DNA from: Acanthaster planci
Lineage: Eukaryota; Echinodermata; Asteroidea; Valvatida; Acanthasteridae
DNA: 64,000 bases
Direction of reading: 5' to 3'
NCBI RefSeq assembly: GCF_001949145.1
Contig: NW_019091416.1
Location: 993,038 to 1,057,037, forward strand
Under the pieces are notes generated by a model that was not told where the DNA came from, made no database searches, and worked only from the letters and a program-made list of their open reading frames with translations. Both the position numbers and the translations under genes were made by a program. The number at the start of each line of letters is the position of its first letter. The stretch's first letter is position 1. Below are positions 35,501 to 56,500 of this stretch, one piece after another.

Positions 35501-38500
35501 CAGGTAGGGACTGAAAACCCAAGCCACATGTAGACCGAGCCTGGAATCGAACCCTGACCACAGAGGTGAAAGGCAAAGAAAGAACTACTTTGCCAATCCG
35601 ACTCCCCATCCAGTTCGCTAAATCTTTTGATTTAATTTTTGTCGATACATAGACATTGCAATATTACCCTTTCTTCCTGGCTTGCCTTGAACTAGAAATG
35701 GACAGCATGGGACAAGTTGGGTCAAGGACCACAGTTAACCATAGTTCGACTAACTGATCAAACGCACGCTAGTTGACGCAGGTTGGACTTAGTCTAATCA
35801 ACTATTCGCGACCAACCAATTGAATTATTTTTTTTTTAGCTGTTTTGCCCTTTCTGCGACCAATTTTTTCTCCTATGACCTAACAATAGTTGACTAGGGT
35901 CGTTCACACTTTTACTTCACTGCATATGCATTAGGTAAGTCACAAACCAACCACTAGTTAACTAGTGGTCCTTGATCAAACTTGCCAGTGGTTTTGATTA
36001 ACTTAATGAGAGGTTTGGGGTTTTCATTTCATTTTTGTTTTCTTTCACATATTTATTTTCGTCAACATTTTTGTTTTCACTTTGCGGCATCATTTAAATT
36101 GTGGTGTGTTTTTGTGTGTGTGTGTGTTCATTTCAGCCTCAGGATGTGATGAAAGGTGTTGATGCAGCACTTGGCCACTTTGGAAAGATTGACATTCTCA
36201 TTAATGGTAAATCATATTGACATTGAAGACTCTTAACCATTCTCAACTTGGTTGACAATTTTTTTGAATCCTCTAATAATCAGGCACGCAAATTTTCCTC
36301 AGATGAGCTGATTTTCATTCACATTCATATCATTGAACATTGAAAAACACTGTACAGAGTCTTGTAAATAGTGGAACTGCCTTGTTTTTGTCAAACTCCA
36401 ACTTGCAGGCCTGAATAATGAAATCTGGTTTTGAGAAGACAGATTTTAATGTTGAATTTTGAACAGTTTTACACTTTTGCTCAACTCAAAATATGTAGCG
36501 TACACATACTGAAGGTATAGAAACATGAAATTGTGACAAACCAGATGAACTAGTGAAGTGATTGTTTTTAAGTGGAGTTCATTTATGCCTAGGTTAAGAC
36601 AGTTTTTGTGAAGCTTTGCTTTGCATTTTGGTAAGGAGTTTAACGTGATACTCAAAAATTAATCAACTCTGTACAAAACTCTAGAATTACAACAATAATT
36701 TTGTGCCTTTTGCTTTGATCTGTGTGGTTAAGGTGCTGCAGGGAATTTCTTAGTCCCCGCTAGCGGCCTTTCATACAATGGATTCAGGACAGTTATGGAT
36801 ATCGATGCTATGGGAACATACAACACCTCCAAGGCTGTCTACGATAAATACATGAATGTATGTATTTAAAGCAGGTTTCTAAATTGACTTTAGAAAAAAA
36901 CTAAAAATCTCTGTCGCCGTACATTTTTCCTGTACATAAACTTTGACGGTTAAGTTTGCAAAAGATTCAAGAAGTTAAAAATTCTGTACTTGACCTCACA
37001 GTGGAAATACCGTTGATGAAAAGATGCCATATTCAATCTCTTTGTACTACATATACATGTAAATGTGTAGGTTTAATAGATACATTTTCTTTTCCATTAG
37101 AAACATGGGGGTGTGATCATGAACATCAGTGCGACGCTTGCCTACAGGGGTCAAATGTTCCAGTTGCATGCCGCAGCCGCCAAGGCAGCCATAGGTAGGC
37201 AGGAGCAGTCATCTTCAGGCACTTTGTAGGAGACTGGAGTATCCAGTCAACAGATTGGAGTAATTCTGAAGTGGATTGAAGGGCAAGTGCGGTAGGAAGT
37301 CGGGGTTAAGGATCTCGTATGATTCTTCATAAATCATTACATTTTACCTCTTAACAGAGCATGCTCTGGTGAAAAAACTACATAGGTGTGCCTGGCCACA
37401 GATTCATACAAGCTGGTCCAGTCTCTTTGCAGCTCTTCTTGTCATGTAAGAAAGCACTGTTGCAATTCTTTTTGCTGTGACTTGTCAGAGTTTATTCAGT
37501 ATGGGCGGCCCTATGAGAGATGATAAGTTTAAGTGTACTGAGGCATCTCCTGTCTTAGCCTCTTGTCATTGCTGTCTGGTGGTGCAATTTTTGATCCAGA
37601 CTTCTTCAGAAGTTGGGGTTTCACTCGATCAAGAGAATTGTATTTGTCTACACTCACAGATTCAATGACAAGGACACTGTGTAACGAGTGGGGCCCCCAA
37701 GGCATCCGTGTGGTGGGCATAGCCCCAGGACCGATTGGTGACACTGAGGGTATGAGGAGGCTTGGTGAGTCACAAAATTTACCCATCAAGCTTGCTTGTT
37801 GGTCAGTTGGCTGCTCAGTTGGTTGATTTATCGATTAAGCGTTCTTTTTAAGAAACTGGCCAATGGTTGTTGATTGACTAGTTAATGGTTAATTTATTGG
37901 TTGTTAGTTCAACTAATTGCTTGCTGCATTGCCCAACAGGTAAAGTGGTTGCTGAATGGCTGGCCAGCTTCATAGTTAGTCAATTTTGATTGTTGATTTT
38001 TGAATTGATTGCTGGGTAGGCTTGTGGATAGAAGAGATGGATAAGCTAAAAGATGGATGGGTACTGAGCATACTGCCCTCATTTCTTAACAAGCATTGGG
38101 GAATGAGACACATCTTTAAGACTAGACTTTACAATGACTTAATTTTCCTAGGAGGTGGCTCTCGTAGGAAACAGGAATTGGAGAGGAGGTTTCAGAACAT
38201 TCCACTCCAGCGGGTGGGGACCAAGCGGGAAATTGCCGAGTGTGCCGTCTTTGTGGCCAGCCCGGCCGCTAGCTACCTCACGGGGCATACCATCGTTGTG
38301 GATGGGGGGAGTTGGATGACAGGGGATAACAACCAGGAAGCCATGAGGAGAAGGCTGCTTGATGCCAAACTGTAGATTTGAAATTTCACCATCTACCCCT
38401 TTTTGAGTCCTGCACTTGGAATATCCTGGGTTGTGACAGCTTCACAGGCTCCTTGTGCAGCGTAGGATCTGAAGGTCTTTTCTTCTGAAGGTCTTCTGAA

Positions 38501-39054
38501 GTATACGTGTCAAGCAAGGGGTAGTTTCAGAATGCCACTTACAAACAGGTGGAAACCAGTAATTAATTCAGCATAGCAATTGTCATTTGGTAAGGGGGTT
38601 GTGGGAGGCGGATGTTACATTGTGATGGGGCAGAAGATACAGTCCCTTATAGACCATGTTTGATCAGCCAGTGATCACTCATCTCGTTCTGGCATCCTGC
38701 AAATACTTCAGAGTTCAAGTAGTAACAAGAAGAATTGCACCAGTATGCGATTTAATACTTCTGTAACGCCAAGTCATTGTACCTATTTTGCCAATTGACT
38801 GGGGCCTGCACAATTCATACAACTGCACAGGTGGCGGTTTCTTGGGTAAGGAAGGGTTGGACAAGCTAGCTCAGAACCTGCCGCTCCAGCGCGTGGGCAC
38901 CAAGTGCGATATTGCCGACTGTGCAGTCTTCCTAGCCAGCCCGGCCGCTAGCTACATCTCAGGGCACACCGTGGTGGTAGACGGGGGCAGCTGGATGACT
39001 GACGACAACAACATAGAGGCTATGGCAAAGAGGGTGGACAATGCCAAATTGTAG
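32584..39054 (+). CDS. DECR2: DECR2-C: peroxisomal 2,4-dienoyl-CoA reductase with two alternative last exons
   Basis: Exons are 32584-32666, 33919-33987, 34395-34446, 35058-35123, 36137-36206, 36733-36857, 37101-37194 and 37660-37764, then either 38152-38375 or 38831-39054. Each complete form is 888 bp (295 aa). The start is ATGGCTGCCGTATCTGCAGA; exon 1 is 15 bp longer than in copies A and B. Motifs: [80 protein letters not shown]. Both last exons supply [18 protein letters not shown] and the canonical peroxisomal signal AKL. The most divergent of the three copies, it lies downstream of B in the same orientation. No AATAAA is seen between the two last exons; hexamers lie at 39638-39643 and 39885-39890. 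Confidence 0.93.
33309..33466. repeat. G-run/C-run MITE-like element in DECR2-C intron 1
   Basis: GTGTAGCGAG followed by a G9 run, and on the right a C7 run with GCCACGTCGCT. It resembles the CAGTGGCGTAGC type but with degenerate ends. Confidence 0.4.
35262..35608 (-). repeat. tRNA-derived SINE, antisense, in DECR2-C intron 4
   Basis: Alignable over its length with 12771-13140: ATAATTTATTCATTTATAAA, GCATACAAGGGCACCTC, AGTTTTAGAGGTGGGAGGAA, GGAATCGAACCC, GACTCCCC. Confidence 0.75.
35711..35986. mobile_element. MITE in DECR2-C intron 4
   Basis: GACAAGTTGGGTCAAGGACC with AC at the left and its near complement GTGGTCCTTGATCAAACTTG at the right define a 276-bp element. AGTTAAC words sit next to each arm. 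Confidence 0.55.
38152..38375 (+). CDS. DECR2: DECR2-C terminal exon, first version (9a)
   Basis: It follows TTTTCCTAG and enters in phase 1 from exon 8. It encodes the segment from [13 protein letters not shown] through [18 protein letters not shown] and [17 protein letters not shown] to LLDAKL-stop. It is 224 bp, identical in length to the second version. Confidence 0.88.
38831..39054 (+). CDS. DECR2: DECR2-C terminal exon, second version (9b)
   Basis: It follows AACTGCACAG and enters in the same phase. It encodes [49 protein letters not shown] and RVDNAKL-stop. All 74 codons are open, which argues that it is or was recently used. Confidence 0.85.
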
Positions 39055-42000
39055 GTCTACTAAGGATCAATACTTGTAATGTCTTGTTACTGGAGAATGT
39101 CTAGGTTTTAAAAGCGTCAACAGGTTTTTCAGAATAAGTCTGAAGGCCATAAAGGTAATTTTGTTTTAGTCTACATTAGAAAAGGCAAACTTTGCTCCTG
39201 TTAGAAGTAGGGATTAAGTTTAGATGTTACAATCTTAACCTGAAAATGGCTGAAGCTAACATACCTTATATGACTGAAACAAGTCCCTCTGGGAGAGAAG
39301 TTAACAAGCCTTCTAAGTTTTTCCATATCTGAAAAGCTTAAAGACTTCGTGATTTTTTTTTATACATTCAGAAGGTAATTTGCATTTGAAGTCACTGTGT
39401 ACTTAGACATTTAAAAACCTCAACCCAACCTCAGGTATGTGAAATATAGATATAAAAATTGGAGGGTCGAGGACCGTTAGGGTCACTCTGTTGTGGATGA
39501 ATGGAATGTAGGATTTTTTCAGAGTTCCAAGAATTTTTCATGTAAATTTTCCTTTGAGCAACATGCTGCTGTCTAAAGCAATAATTGGAATAATTTCAGT
39601 CAAGGTGTTTGCTCTTGAAGGAAATTTAGTTCTCACTAATAAATTCTCTCTGTTAATTTTGGGTGGATTCCCTGTAAATTTAAGGCAGTTTTGAGTATTT
39701 TTGCACTGCTAAATTAAAGTATCCAAAGACTTTTTTGCATTATTTCTAATATGTTAATGAATCCAGAGGCAATTTCCTTTTTTGTCCAAATTATTTGAGC
39801 ATTCCAACGAAGAAGTTGTATATTTTGGATCAGTCAATATTGAGGCTTGTACTTTATTTTACAAATTGCAAAGCAATCATGTCTAATAAATTTCCAATTA
39901 TATATTTTTAAATTGTGTGTGATGTCACTCAGGAAAAGAAGGTGTGAAGTCTTAATCATAATCAAGAAACCTGTTCATCATGGCTGAGATCTTGTATTAC
40001 CCTTCAACTCTGAAACAGGCCCAGCCTAATTCGCAATACAGTCCACTCCCAGTAGGCCTGTGTACTGATGATGTCTTCCTTTGTTAACGTGCACTTTCCC
40101 GTGCCTATTGGGGGCTCACAGTCCACTGCACTCCATAGAGGGATCCCAATACGACGCTTTTAGTGTCGATCTGCACACTTCCGCGTTTGAAAACGAGGCT
40201 GTATGTGTCGGCTTCTATTCTTAATATGATCAGACGATTGAAAGTAAGGAGTCAAGACACAAAATGCATAAAGGTNNNNNNNNNNNNNNNNNNNNNNNNN
40301 NNNNNNNNNNNNNNNNNNNNNNNNNNNNNNNNNNNNNNNNNNNNNNNNNNNNNNNNNNNNNNNNNNNNNNNNNNNNNNNNNNNNNNNNNNNNNNNNNNNN
40401 NNGACAATTTACCGTGAACTAACGTACCTGCGATGGTCATGTATCTGCATGTGCAGTGGGCGTGGTTTAAACTGAAGTGGCTTCGCATTTACGAACCGGA
40501 TACTTCATGTACTGTGTGGACTCCGCAGGCATGCGCAACAAAGTTCAACACAGAGAGCCTCAGTTTCGATGCGGATATGCGCAGACGGCGCTAATGTGAA
40601 ATCCCTCTACAAGAAAGCACACAAAGTGTGGCATCAATACAGAGGTGGAGCCTCGTGACCTATACCAGTCTCTTCATAAATTGACGCATGGGAAAGCCAC
40701 TGCTTGGCATACATGTATCTCCACAGACATCACTTCATTTCATAGTGGGGGGATATAAGCACAGGTACAAATCCTACAGGTAGTGAAGTCAATGGCGATA
40801 CAGTGTCAGTGGAGGGTAATACATTCATGGTTTGACAGCACACTGGACTTTGACAGCACACCAGACTCGTCCTTTGCTCACAGGTGGACTCCACATACCT
40901 CATGCTCCCAGCAAAGAATGAAATAACTTCAGTTGAGAACTTGAGAGTGGTTATATCCTGTCAGTCCCATATGAATATGTGGAATATAATGGTTTATATA
41001 ATCCACACACTTCCCCCTTCCAGGATACAATAGTTCACTCCTTCTCGAAAAGCAGCTTGAAAAGGGGAACATACGACTACTAGAGAAGATTATTTGAAAC
41101 AATGCCAACTGGAACAGATTCTTAACTCCAGTAGGCAGGGTTAAACAACAGTGATGACCATTATTGTCAAGATATGGACACTTTTTTGGCCAAATCCAAA
41201 ACTACTACCACGTCTGCAATTTTAATTAGGTCATGTTTTATATTCTCCCTTTGAATGCTTGAAAAATATACAACTGAATAAAGCTTATACAAAGGGAACA
41301 ATTATTCCTTCAAACAGACTGTTATATTGCAGGTTTATGATGAAAAAATACTTCCACCTTACTAAATGAAGACATTATGTCAATAAAAATGTCCTTTTCA
41401 GGACAAACCTACTTGATTTAGCAAACAATCTGATGGAGATTAAAGATAAAGCACTATGTTACCAATCGGCAGCACATTCAGAGTTAGCATAGTCTTTCCA
41501 AATGTGTTTTCAAGTTTCCTGTTAATTTTCAAATGCTTCAAAAGACTTCTCTGAGCAATCTTTATGCTGTTCAGGTAGATGAGCATCCAAACTGGAATTC
41601 AAATAGACATACATTTGGAATGTTTCATTTTTTTCTCTTGCTAATTACCAATGTTGAAATCCTGTACTTGAGCCACAGACAGGAATGGGTTATAATGTAA
41701 TTCTTGCTACACTTAAAAAATAATACATGCCAACATTCCAAGACAAGCCTAAAATGTTAATGGCTGTTGCACAGTAGCAGCATTGGTTTACAACAACGCC
41801 TATGAATAGTACACAGGCCAGCCCAAAGCTTACAGGCAATTTTACTGGGTATACTATTTCCACCACTGTTGCCTAGCAACGAGCTGTGAAAGTCGCGGGA
41901 CCAGAAAACTCACTTCCACAGGCACACAGTTAGATGGCACATGTGTCTTACATCAGCTTAGTATGATGCTCTGGTAACTTAATGGGAAAAAAAAATGAAA

Positions 42001-42746
42001 GGTCTTGCTTACATGGCCCGTAAAAGATAAAACACAATCGAGAACAGCTAGTCATTTCAGTGATGTTGCAGTTCCTATATTTCATCTCTGAATACAGTAA
42101 TTAAAAAAAAATCAAGTCAATCACTAAATTCCCATAAGATCAATGGCTGACCGAAGAACACCTGTGTTCAATCATGTATTCATTCATTTTAGGGCAAGCT
42201 GGGCTGATCCTATCAATCTCATCAGACAGGCTTACTGAAGTTAGTTGCCACATTGTGTACTATACAATACACTGTAAGATCCCACAACCATGAAGGTTTG
42301 TGACCTCAGGTCAACTCAAACTGACTAGTTTAAGCACCGTTCACATGGAAAGGTGTCATAAATTAGTCACTGGTCAACCAATGCTCACAGAGCAAGTTAA
42401 TCAAGTTTTCAGCTGACACAAACATATCATTCCTCACACTGAGGAATGACGTACACTATAAAGTTTGTAACTACCTCTGTCTATAACTTGAAATTCGGCC
42501 AACAAGCCACTGCAAGAGGCTCTGGCATCCTGTTTACTAAAACATATGCCATTTTTGATGCTAAAATCATTTCAGTGAGTTGTAATCAAATAAGACTCGT
42601 TCTATTTGACTAATGGAATTTGAACATGTTTTGTTACACTGTACCATTAAATCAAAGAGAAATCCATGATAACTGCATTGTTATCATTTCATGTTCACCA
42701 TTCAGAAAAATCCAGTACAGCCTCCAGGCTTCGTGCGAGGAGCCAA
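39055..42746. other. Intergenic spacer between convergent DECR2-C and CMAS, with gap
   Basis: It contains the DECR2-C 3' UTR (AATAAA at 39638-39643 and 39885-39890) and 127 N bases at 40276-40402. The rest presumably includes the CMAS 3' UTR; no clear hexamer for CMAS and no further exons were found. Confidence 0.5.
40276..40402. other. Assembly gap (127 N)
   Basis: Run of N in the DECR2-C/CMAS spacer. Confidence 0.99.
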
Positions 42747-50451
<7,705 letters not shown>

Positions 50452-51115
50452 TCAAGCCCAGAAAGAGTACCTCGGTGTTCCCGGTCCTGCAGGGTAGGGC
50501 CTACACGTACAGACGTAAGTTACCAATCAACGCACTCAGGGAGTCGTGTCCCCTCCTGCGCGCCGTTGCAGTATAAAAGGCTGTTAACGCAGAGCCATAC
50601 TACTACAAAACACGGAAAGGTATGGGAGGCCGATTGAAAATCAAGCAATCAAATGAGGAACAGCTTTATGCGAAATAAACTATCCAGTAAAATAAATAAT
50701 AAAGGACCAGGTACAAAAAAAATTCAGAATTAAAGTTCATAACATTTGTCTAAGAGTCTAGAACCTTTGCTGACCGACTTGCAAATTCTTGAAATAATTC
50801 AGCCTCAACTGCATGGCTATAACCATACATCACAGAAGCCATAATCACACGATCCTGTAAAAATACATATAGCACACCGTCATTTCCCCGGATAAAAAAG
50901 CTTGAATGAAAAAGACACTTACAATTATTCCCTTTTCAATGAATTATACATGTGATCAGTAGACGTACTTTTAATTGAGTGCTAAGGGTTGCTGCGTAAG
51001 TATGCCTTTTGCATAACCACTGTTTTAAGACTTTAAAACAAATATTTATTAATTTAAGACTTGATGACTATTCCCACCACATGCCAGGCACATGTTCTCG
51101 ATGGATCACCTCAGG

Positions 51116-51274
51116 CACTGGCGTACAGGGGTCACACCCCCCCACACACACACAGCAGGTCCAGCATACGAAAACTTGGAAATGTACACAACTTATGTAC
51201 AATCGGCTTTGGATGCCCCCCCCCCGAGATGCAAGCAGGGTGTCCTCCAGAAATTTAAACTTGTTATGCCACTG
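51116..51274. mobile_element. CACTGGCGTA-type MITE
   Basis: CACTGGCGTACAGGGG with C- and CA-runs at the left; a C9 run and GTTATGCCACTG at the right. A related fragment, TCACTGGCGTATATCCAG, is at about 51736-51775. Confidence 0.55.
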
Positions 51275-52781
51275 ACGGAAGATAAAGGGTGAATATGCAT
51301 ATGCAGCTGCGAGCAATGCACTTGTTTTTCAACATCCCGCATCATCATCAGTACACTCGAATCGTCTGCTCTTCGGCTTCTGTTCCCTTTTGACAGTCAT
51401 CCCGGGGGGAATCAGCGTCGTATCCAGGTTTTGTTGTAAGGTGGAGGGGGATTCAAAAACGAGAATGCGGCTCTGGGCTCATTCGATATGATGTTGGAAG
51501 AGGAAAAATATCAAACCTTACTCGCAATATCCCGACATCTTTGCTTTTAATTATTTCGCGGTAGTGTTTTCTTAGGGTTTTGGTGCTAATATTTGATAAA
51601 TAAATATACCGATGACATGTACTTTCTTACCTATGAGATATTCTTTGTAAAAAAAAATGAATAAAGAAATAATGAATAAATGAATTTTAAAAATCCTTAG
51701 GGGGCAATTTGCCCTGCCCCCCCATATACCATGTGTCACTGGCGTATATCCAGCAGGGGGAAACTTCCCCCCGGCATTTTGCTGATTTTTGTTATCGTAA
51801 AAAAAATTGGAAGCGCAAAACACTTTCGAAACGGTACGACCACTTAAGGGCGTGAGAATTTAATTTTTTACGGAAGAAAAAAACTTGGATGCCTGTTTTT
51901 TAATGCATTTTGCCCCTCCCTGAACCCAAAATCCGGAAAGGCAACTGGTCTATCCTGTATCAGATCTGTAACTTTTTGATGTATTCTTTCCCAGCCGCGA
52001 ATCAGACAGAAAAGGTGGCTGGCTAATGGCGGAGTCACGGTTATCAGTATCGACAAATTGTGGGACAAGATCTGTGGATCGCGCATATCGACCGATGACG
52101 CCTGACATTTACTACATGCATGTACATAATACGGAGACAATGACACGTCATTCTTTCTTCTATCCAGCACTACCCTACCACTAGTACTTTATAGAGTGTC
52201 AGTGCCATTTTTAGGTGATCGGGTACCACCTGGTCACCTATTTGGTTTGTAGGGGTCCATCTTTCTTCGCCCTTTTTTGACAATAATTCCGCAAGACTTT
52301 TCCCCGAGAAGATTTACCGTATAAAACTGAAACTAGATGAGCATACGTGACGTCACGATGACATAATCTGATTTCAAATTACAAGCTATAGTCGTTAAAA
52401 AATGTCTATCAGCTGAATCTCATGAACAGATACATTAGCGGGAGTCCATATTTTGTGATAGCTCTGACAGATCTTGAGATGATGGACAACCGTTTTGCCC
52501 GTCATGCCGTCTGACCTTTGATTCAGCCGTTAATGAGGGTCAAAGTTCAGGTACATTTTAAATGCTTCAAACCACCCCCTTAAATCATTGCATCAGTCAA
52601 TATCGTCCAGGTTAGGACATAAATATAAAACCATGTAATGCCTTGATGTCGAGAAATGCTTTCGTGACGTCACTAGTGACTCCATTAAACATCAAATTAC
52701 AAGTAATATAAAGTCAAAGTTGGAATTGAATGAGGTAGCACGTTCATGTTCTAAGATTTGCCCAAGAAAGGTAGACTCACA

Positions 52782-52853
52782 GAGCTATATATACATATAT
52801 AGCTCTATAGCTATACACTGCTATATATCTAGCTCTCTATATATAGCTCTATG
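52782..52853. repeat. Palindromic TATA/AGCTCT tract
   Basis: Repeated AGAGCTATATATA, TATATAGCTCTATAGC and CTCTATATATAGCTCTAT make several overlapping palindromes over about 70 bp. Simple-sequence hairpin, no coding content. Confidence 0.6.
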
Positions 52854-53550
52854 GGTAGACTATATCTTGGGCAGCATTGCCGTAACTTCAACGGAAAGTC
52901 ACGTGACTTTGACTTCAAGGGTAACCGGAAGTGCAATGACATTTGGGATTACAACTCAAAACCGGAAGGATTTTCTTAAACCCAACCCAATCATTGGAAT
53001 ATTGAAAGTTGTATCCTTAGGATGGCTGACGTTGTATAATGAAAAGTCAGTGCCGTCTTATGATACATGATTATAAAGGACATTTTGTTTTCATTTTTTG
53101 CCATACCTACCTTTAATGAAACTGGACGAAAATACTTGTTAGACTTAAACAAATTTTTGTGAAGTTAAAAAATAATGGCATCATCGTCCTGGAAGTTACT
53201 GAAGGGACAAGTTCGAGATCATCTGTTGCGTCTTTATTTGACTTGGTCCATGCACAAATAATAAGATCAACTAAACAACTGTTTTTACAGTTTGCGCTCC
53301 ATACCCTTCGTAAAGGGGTCTTTGTAACAACCTTGCTTCAGGGTATACTCTTCAGAGAGTGCCAGACAGAACCGTTTCGCGCTCTATCTGTAATGTGAGA
53401 ATGAGGTTGGACATTCCGACTCGCGCTCGCAGGTTGTGTACAGTTTCCACTAGTTACTGTCAACTAGTGGCAAAATGAGAACTAAATAATTCTTCATTTC
53501 AGGTAAACTTCTCAGCTTAAGAAGCAGTTTTGGTTGCGTGATCTTTCAAG

Positions 53551-56500
53551 ATGCCTGCCGCCATGCCGGTGGTTTTGCGAGCCAAGTGCGTGGTTGTAGG
53601 TACGTATTTATACCAGTGGGTAGTGTTACTATACTACTAGGCCTACTCGGAGTAGGCAATATTTTTTAGCCTAGGCCCCCAGGTCTAGGCACTCGCTTTG
53701 GTCATTGTACTACTACTAGTACTAGGCTAAGTTCATGTTGGTCATGTTGGTTGGTGCATGATGCAAGGAGGAAACCGGGATTCTCCATGACCATGGTCAG
53801 ATTATTATGGAGGAAGGAGACTGTCTTCTTTTTCCTAGTACTGAAAAAACCTCCACTAGGCACTAGCAATACAGGACTGGTATTTGCAGGGGCAGGTGGC
53901 CAGCTGACTCTAATACATGTGGTGGGTGCCTTTTATTAATGATAATGACTGTATCAATACAAGAAAGTTTTGTCCTGAAGGTATCTTCTTCTTCCTGTGC
54001 TACTGTCGGGCTGTAGTTTGTGTTGTCAGTCGTCTTCTACTTCTCGCAGCTCTGCAGTAGGCTTGGCCTAGGCCTATTGCATTGTATAATATTTATGCAG
54101 ACCAGTTCGACATCTGACCGTATAAAATTTTGGCTTGCACAATGATGATTGGACAAAAATAATCAATAATGGATGGATGCCAGTGCCGTATGCGTTCATC
54201 CTGGAGCGTTTGTGACCCAAGGTCACAGCAAGGTGAAAACACTGTTGACTTGTGGTAATATTGGTTTGTTTTCACCGCAAAAGGTTACAAATCTTCTGGA
54301 TGTCACAGCGAGTTGCATCTGAAATATTTGTCATGTCATGCATGTGTCTACATGGATGTCATGGTCTATTTACAGAACTGCTCCGTGTGCCTTGTAGCCA
54401 TTTTTGTTTGCATGAGGGTCGTAACGCTATCTGATTTTTTAAGTCCAGTCTTTGAGGTAAATTAACGGTGATACAAATTCCACTTTTGCAATAAATTTTT
54501 CCCATACGTGTAAACGTGAAGTACCTTTTTGGTAGCTCTTGATGTCACACAGAAGTGACTTGCAGTTCTGTAAGTAGTCTGGGTCTATGCTTGATATCAT
54601 CTAGGTAAATTGTACATTGTGAGATTCTGCTTATTTATATAGCATGTTTCTTATGATGTTGAAATAAAGTCAGATAAAAATATTAAATGAAATGAAACTT
54701 ACATCTAGCTTTGTTCTGTAGCTTAGGCCTGCAAAGCATCAAGCCCCGTGTAAAGTCATCACCTGGCCATCCCGACAGGAACCACTTAATCCCGACCGCG
54801 TTCCCATCTAGATCTTCAAATGCATACCTTCCTCAGATTACAAGCAAGAAAAGACTGCTACAAATATTCCTGTTTCCCAAGGACTGTAATTGATTGAAAA
54901 CAGTTCGCCAGGACATTACAGCAGTCAACTTTCATGCAACAACTGTACATACCAGCACCTAAGAAACTAGAGAACATTCATGCACACTCACAGCCCCCCT
55001 CAGGTTATTCCGACTGCAGTGCAACAAGGAGTGTTGAGCAGTATTTCAATAATTGCAGATGTAATAATGGCTTGGCTTGATGCCAGCCTAAATCCATCAA
55101 AATTCAAAGCACCACAGGTTTTGAAGAACCTGGGAGCACCGTGGTTAATGAATATCAATTTTCAATTGCCCTGTTAACAGGTGATTCTACAGTGGGCAAA
55201 AGTGCACTGACCCAAGTTTTCCACAGTGATGGCACACACTTTCCTAAGGCGTACTCTATGGTAATGTTGAAATTTTTGTTTTTGAGTGTAAAGTTTGGTT
55301 TTGATTACTTGGAGTTCTGAACAACGTATTGTGAAAGCAAGCCACTGTACAGACAAATAAAACTTGATTTTCAGTACAGGAGGTACAGGATGAGATGGAG
55401 TATTTTTGTAATAGATATTTCAACCCCTAACAGAATCAGTGTCTTTCTCTCCTCCAGACAGTTGGAGTAGAGCTGTGCGTTAAAACTGTGAACATCCCAG
55501 ACACAAGCAACAGTGTGGTGAGTGTTCTTTGAGTTCAACACCGGCCTTCTTGTTTTTTCACAATTGTTTTCAGGTATTTCAGCATTGATAAACGCTATTC
55601 GGCATTTTGGCAACAAATTGTTTTGCTGGTCTCCTTTTCAGGAATTGTACATCTATGATTCTGCTGGAAAAGAAATGTTCTCCGATTACATTCAACAGAT
55701 GGTAAGTTGCCAACCTGCTTGGAGAAACATAAGGTACTTGAGAAATTTCCTCTCTGTTTGTAACTAGTTTGTGGCTAACTTCAAAATAGGCATTTTTTGT
55801 AATGTTTAAACAAGGACAGTAAGTGGAAAATCAAGCACATACTAGTGAGTTAATATGCCGTTTAATCCAAGTAAGAAAAGAACAAAAGGGAAATCTGCTA
55901 ACAGTAATTTTCTCTTTAAACCTCTCTCTGATTAACAGTGGGACAGCCCATCATTGGCCTTTGTAGTGTTTGACTTGACCAATGAGAAGTCTCTGTCCAG
56001 CTGTGTGAAATGGCTAGAGCGGGTTAAGGCCAAGGCAGGACGAGACATCCATGGTATGAAGAATGCAAATTATCTTGTATTTAGAGTTCAGGTACTGGGC
56101 AAGGACTGAATAATTAAAGGCCTTTTCACACTGCAGAGCCAATCCCCAGGAAATAAATCCCTGGGAAAATCCCCGGGGCTTTTTGCCCCACCAAAACCCC
56201 AGCAATCGTTCACACTAGACCTATTTGGTAACTCCCGAAGACACTATTTCCTGGGAATATGCATGGTCGTTTCACACTGGCAATCAAACCCCGGGAAATG
56301 TGTGAACTGAGGGCGCCCATCCGGACGTTCCCAAATAAATTCAGGGCGGAAGTCCAATCCCATAATAACGCGCATGCACAAGCTGCTGCTGTTTTCGTCG
56401 CGCAAGGCCAAGTTGAAGTTTGAAAGGTACTGCATTACAATACTAAGTTACCGTGCAAATTATTTGGCGCGCTATTTGTGACCCTGTGACCTTTCAAGAT

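Noticed and set aside
36110-36128. TGTGTG run before DECR2-C exon 5
   Set aside because: Short pyrimidine/GT tract next to a normal acceptor; no special role supported.
50566-50590. TATAAAAGG as the CMAS TATA box
   Set aside because: It is on the plus strand, opposite to CMAS, and no plus-strand gene begins nearby.
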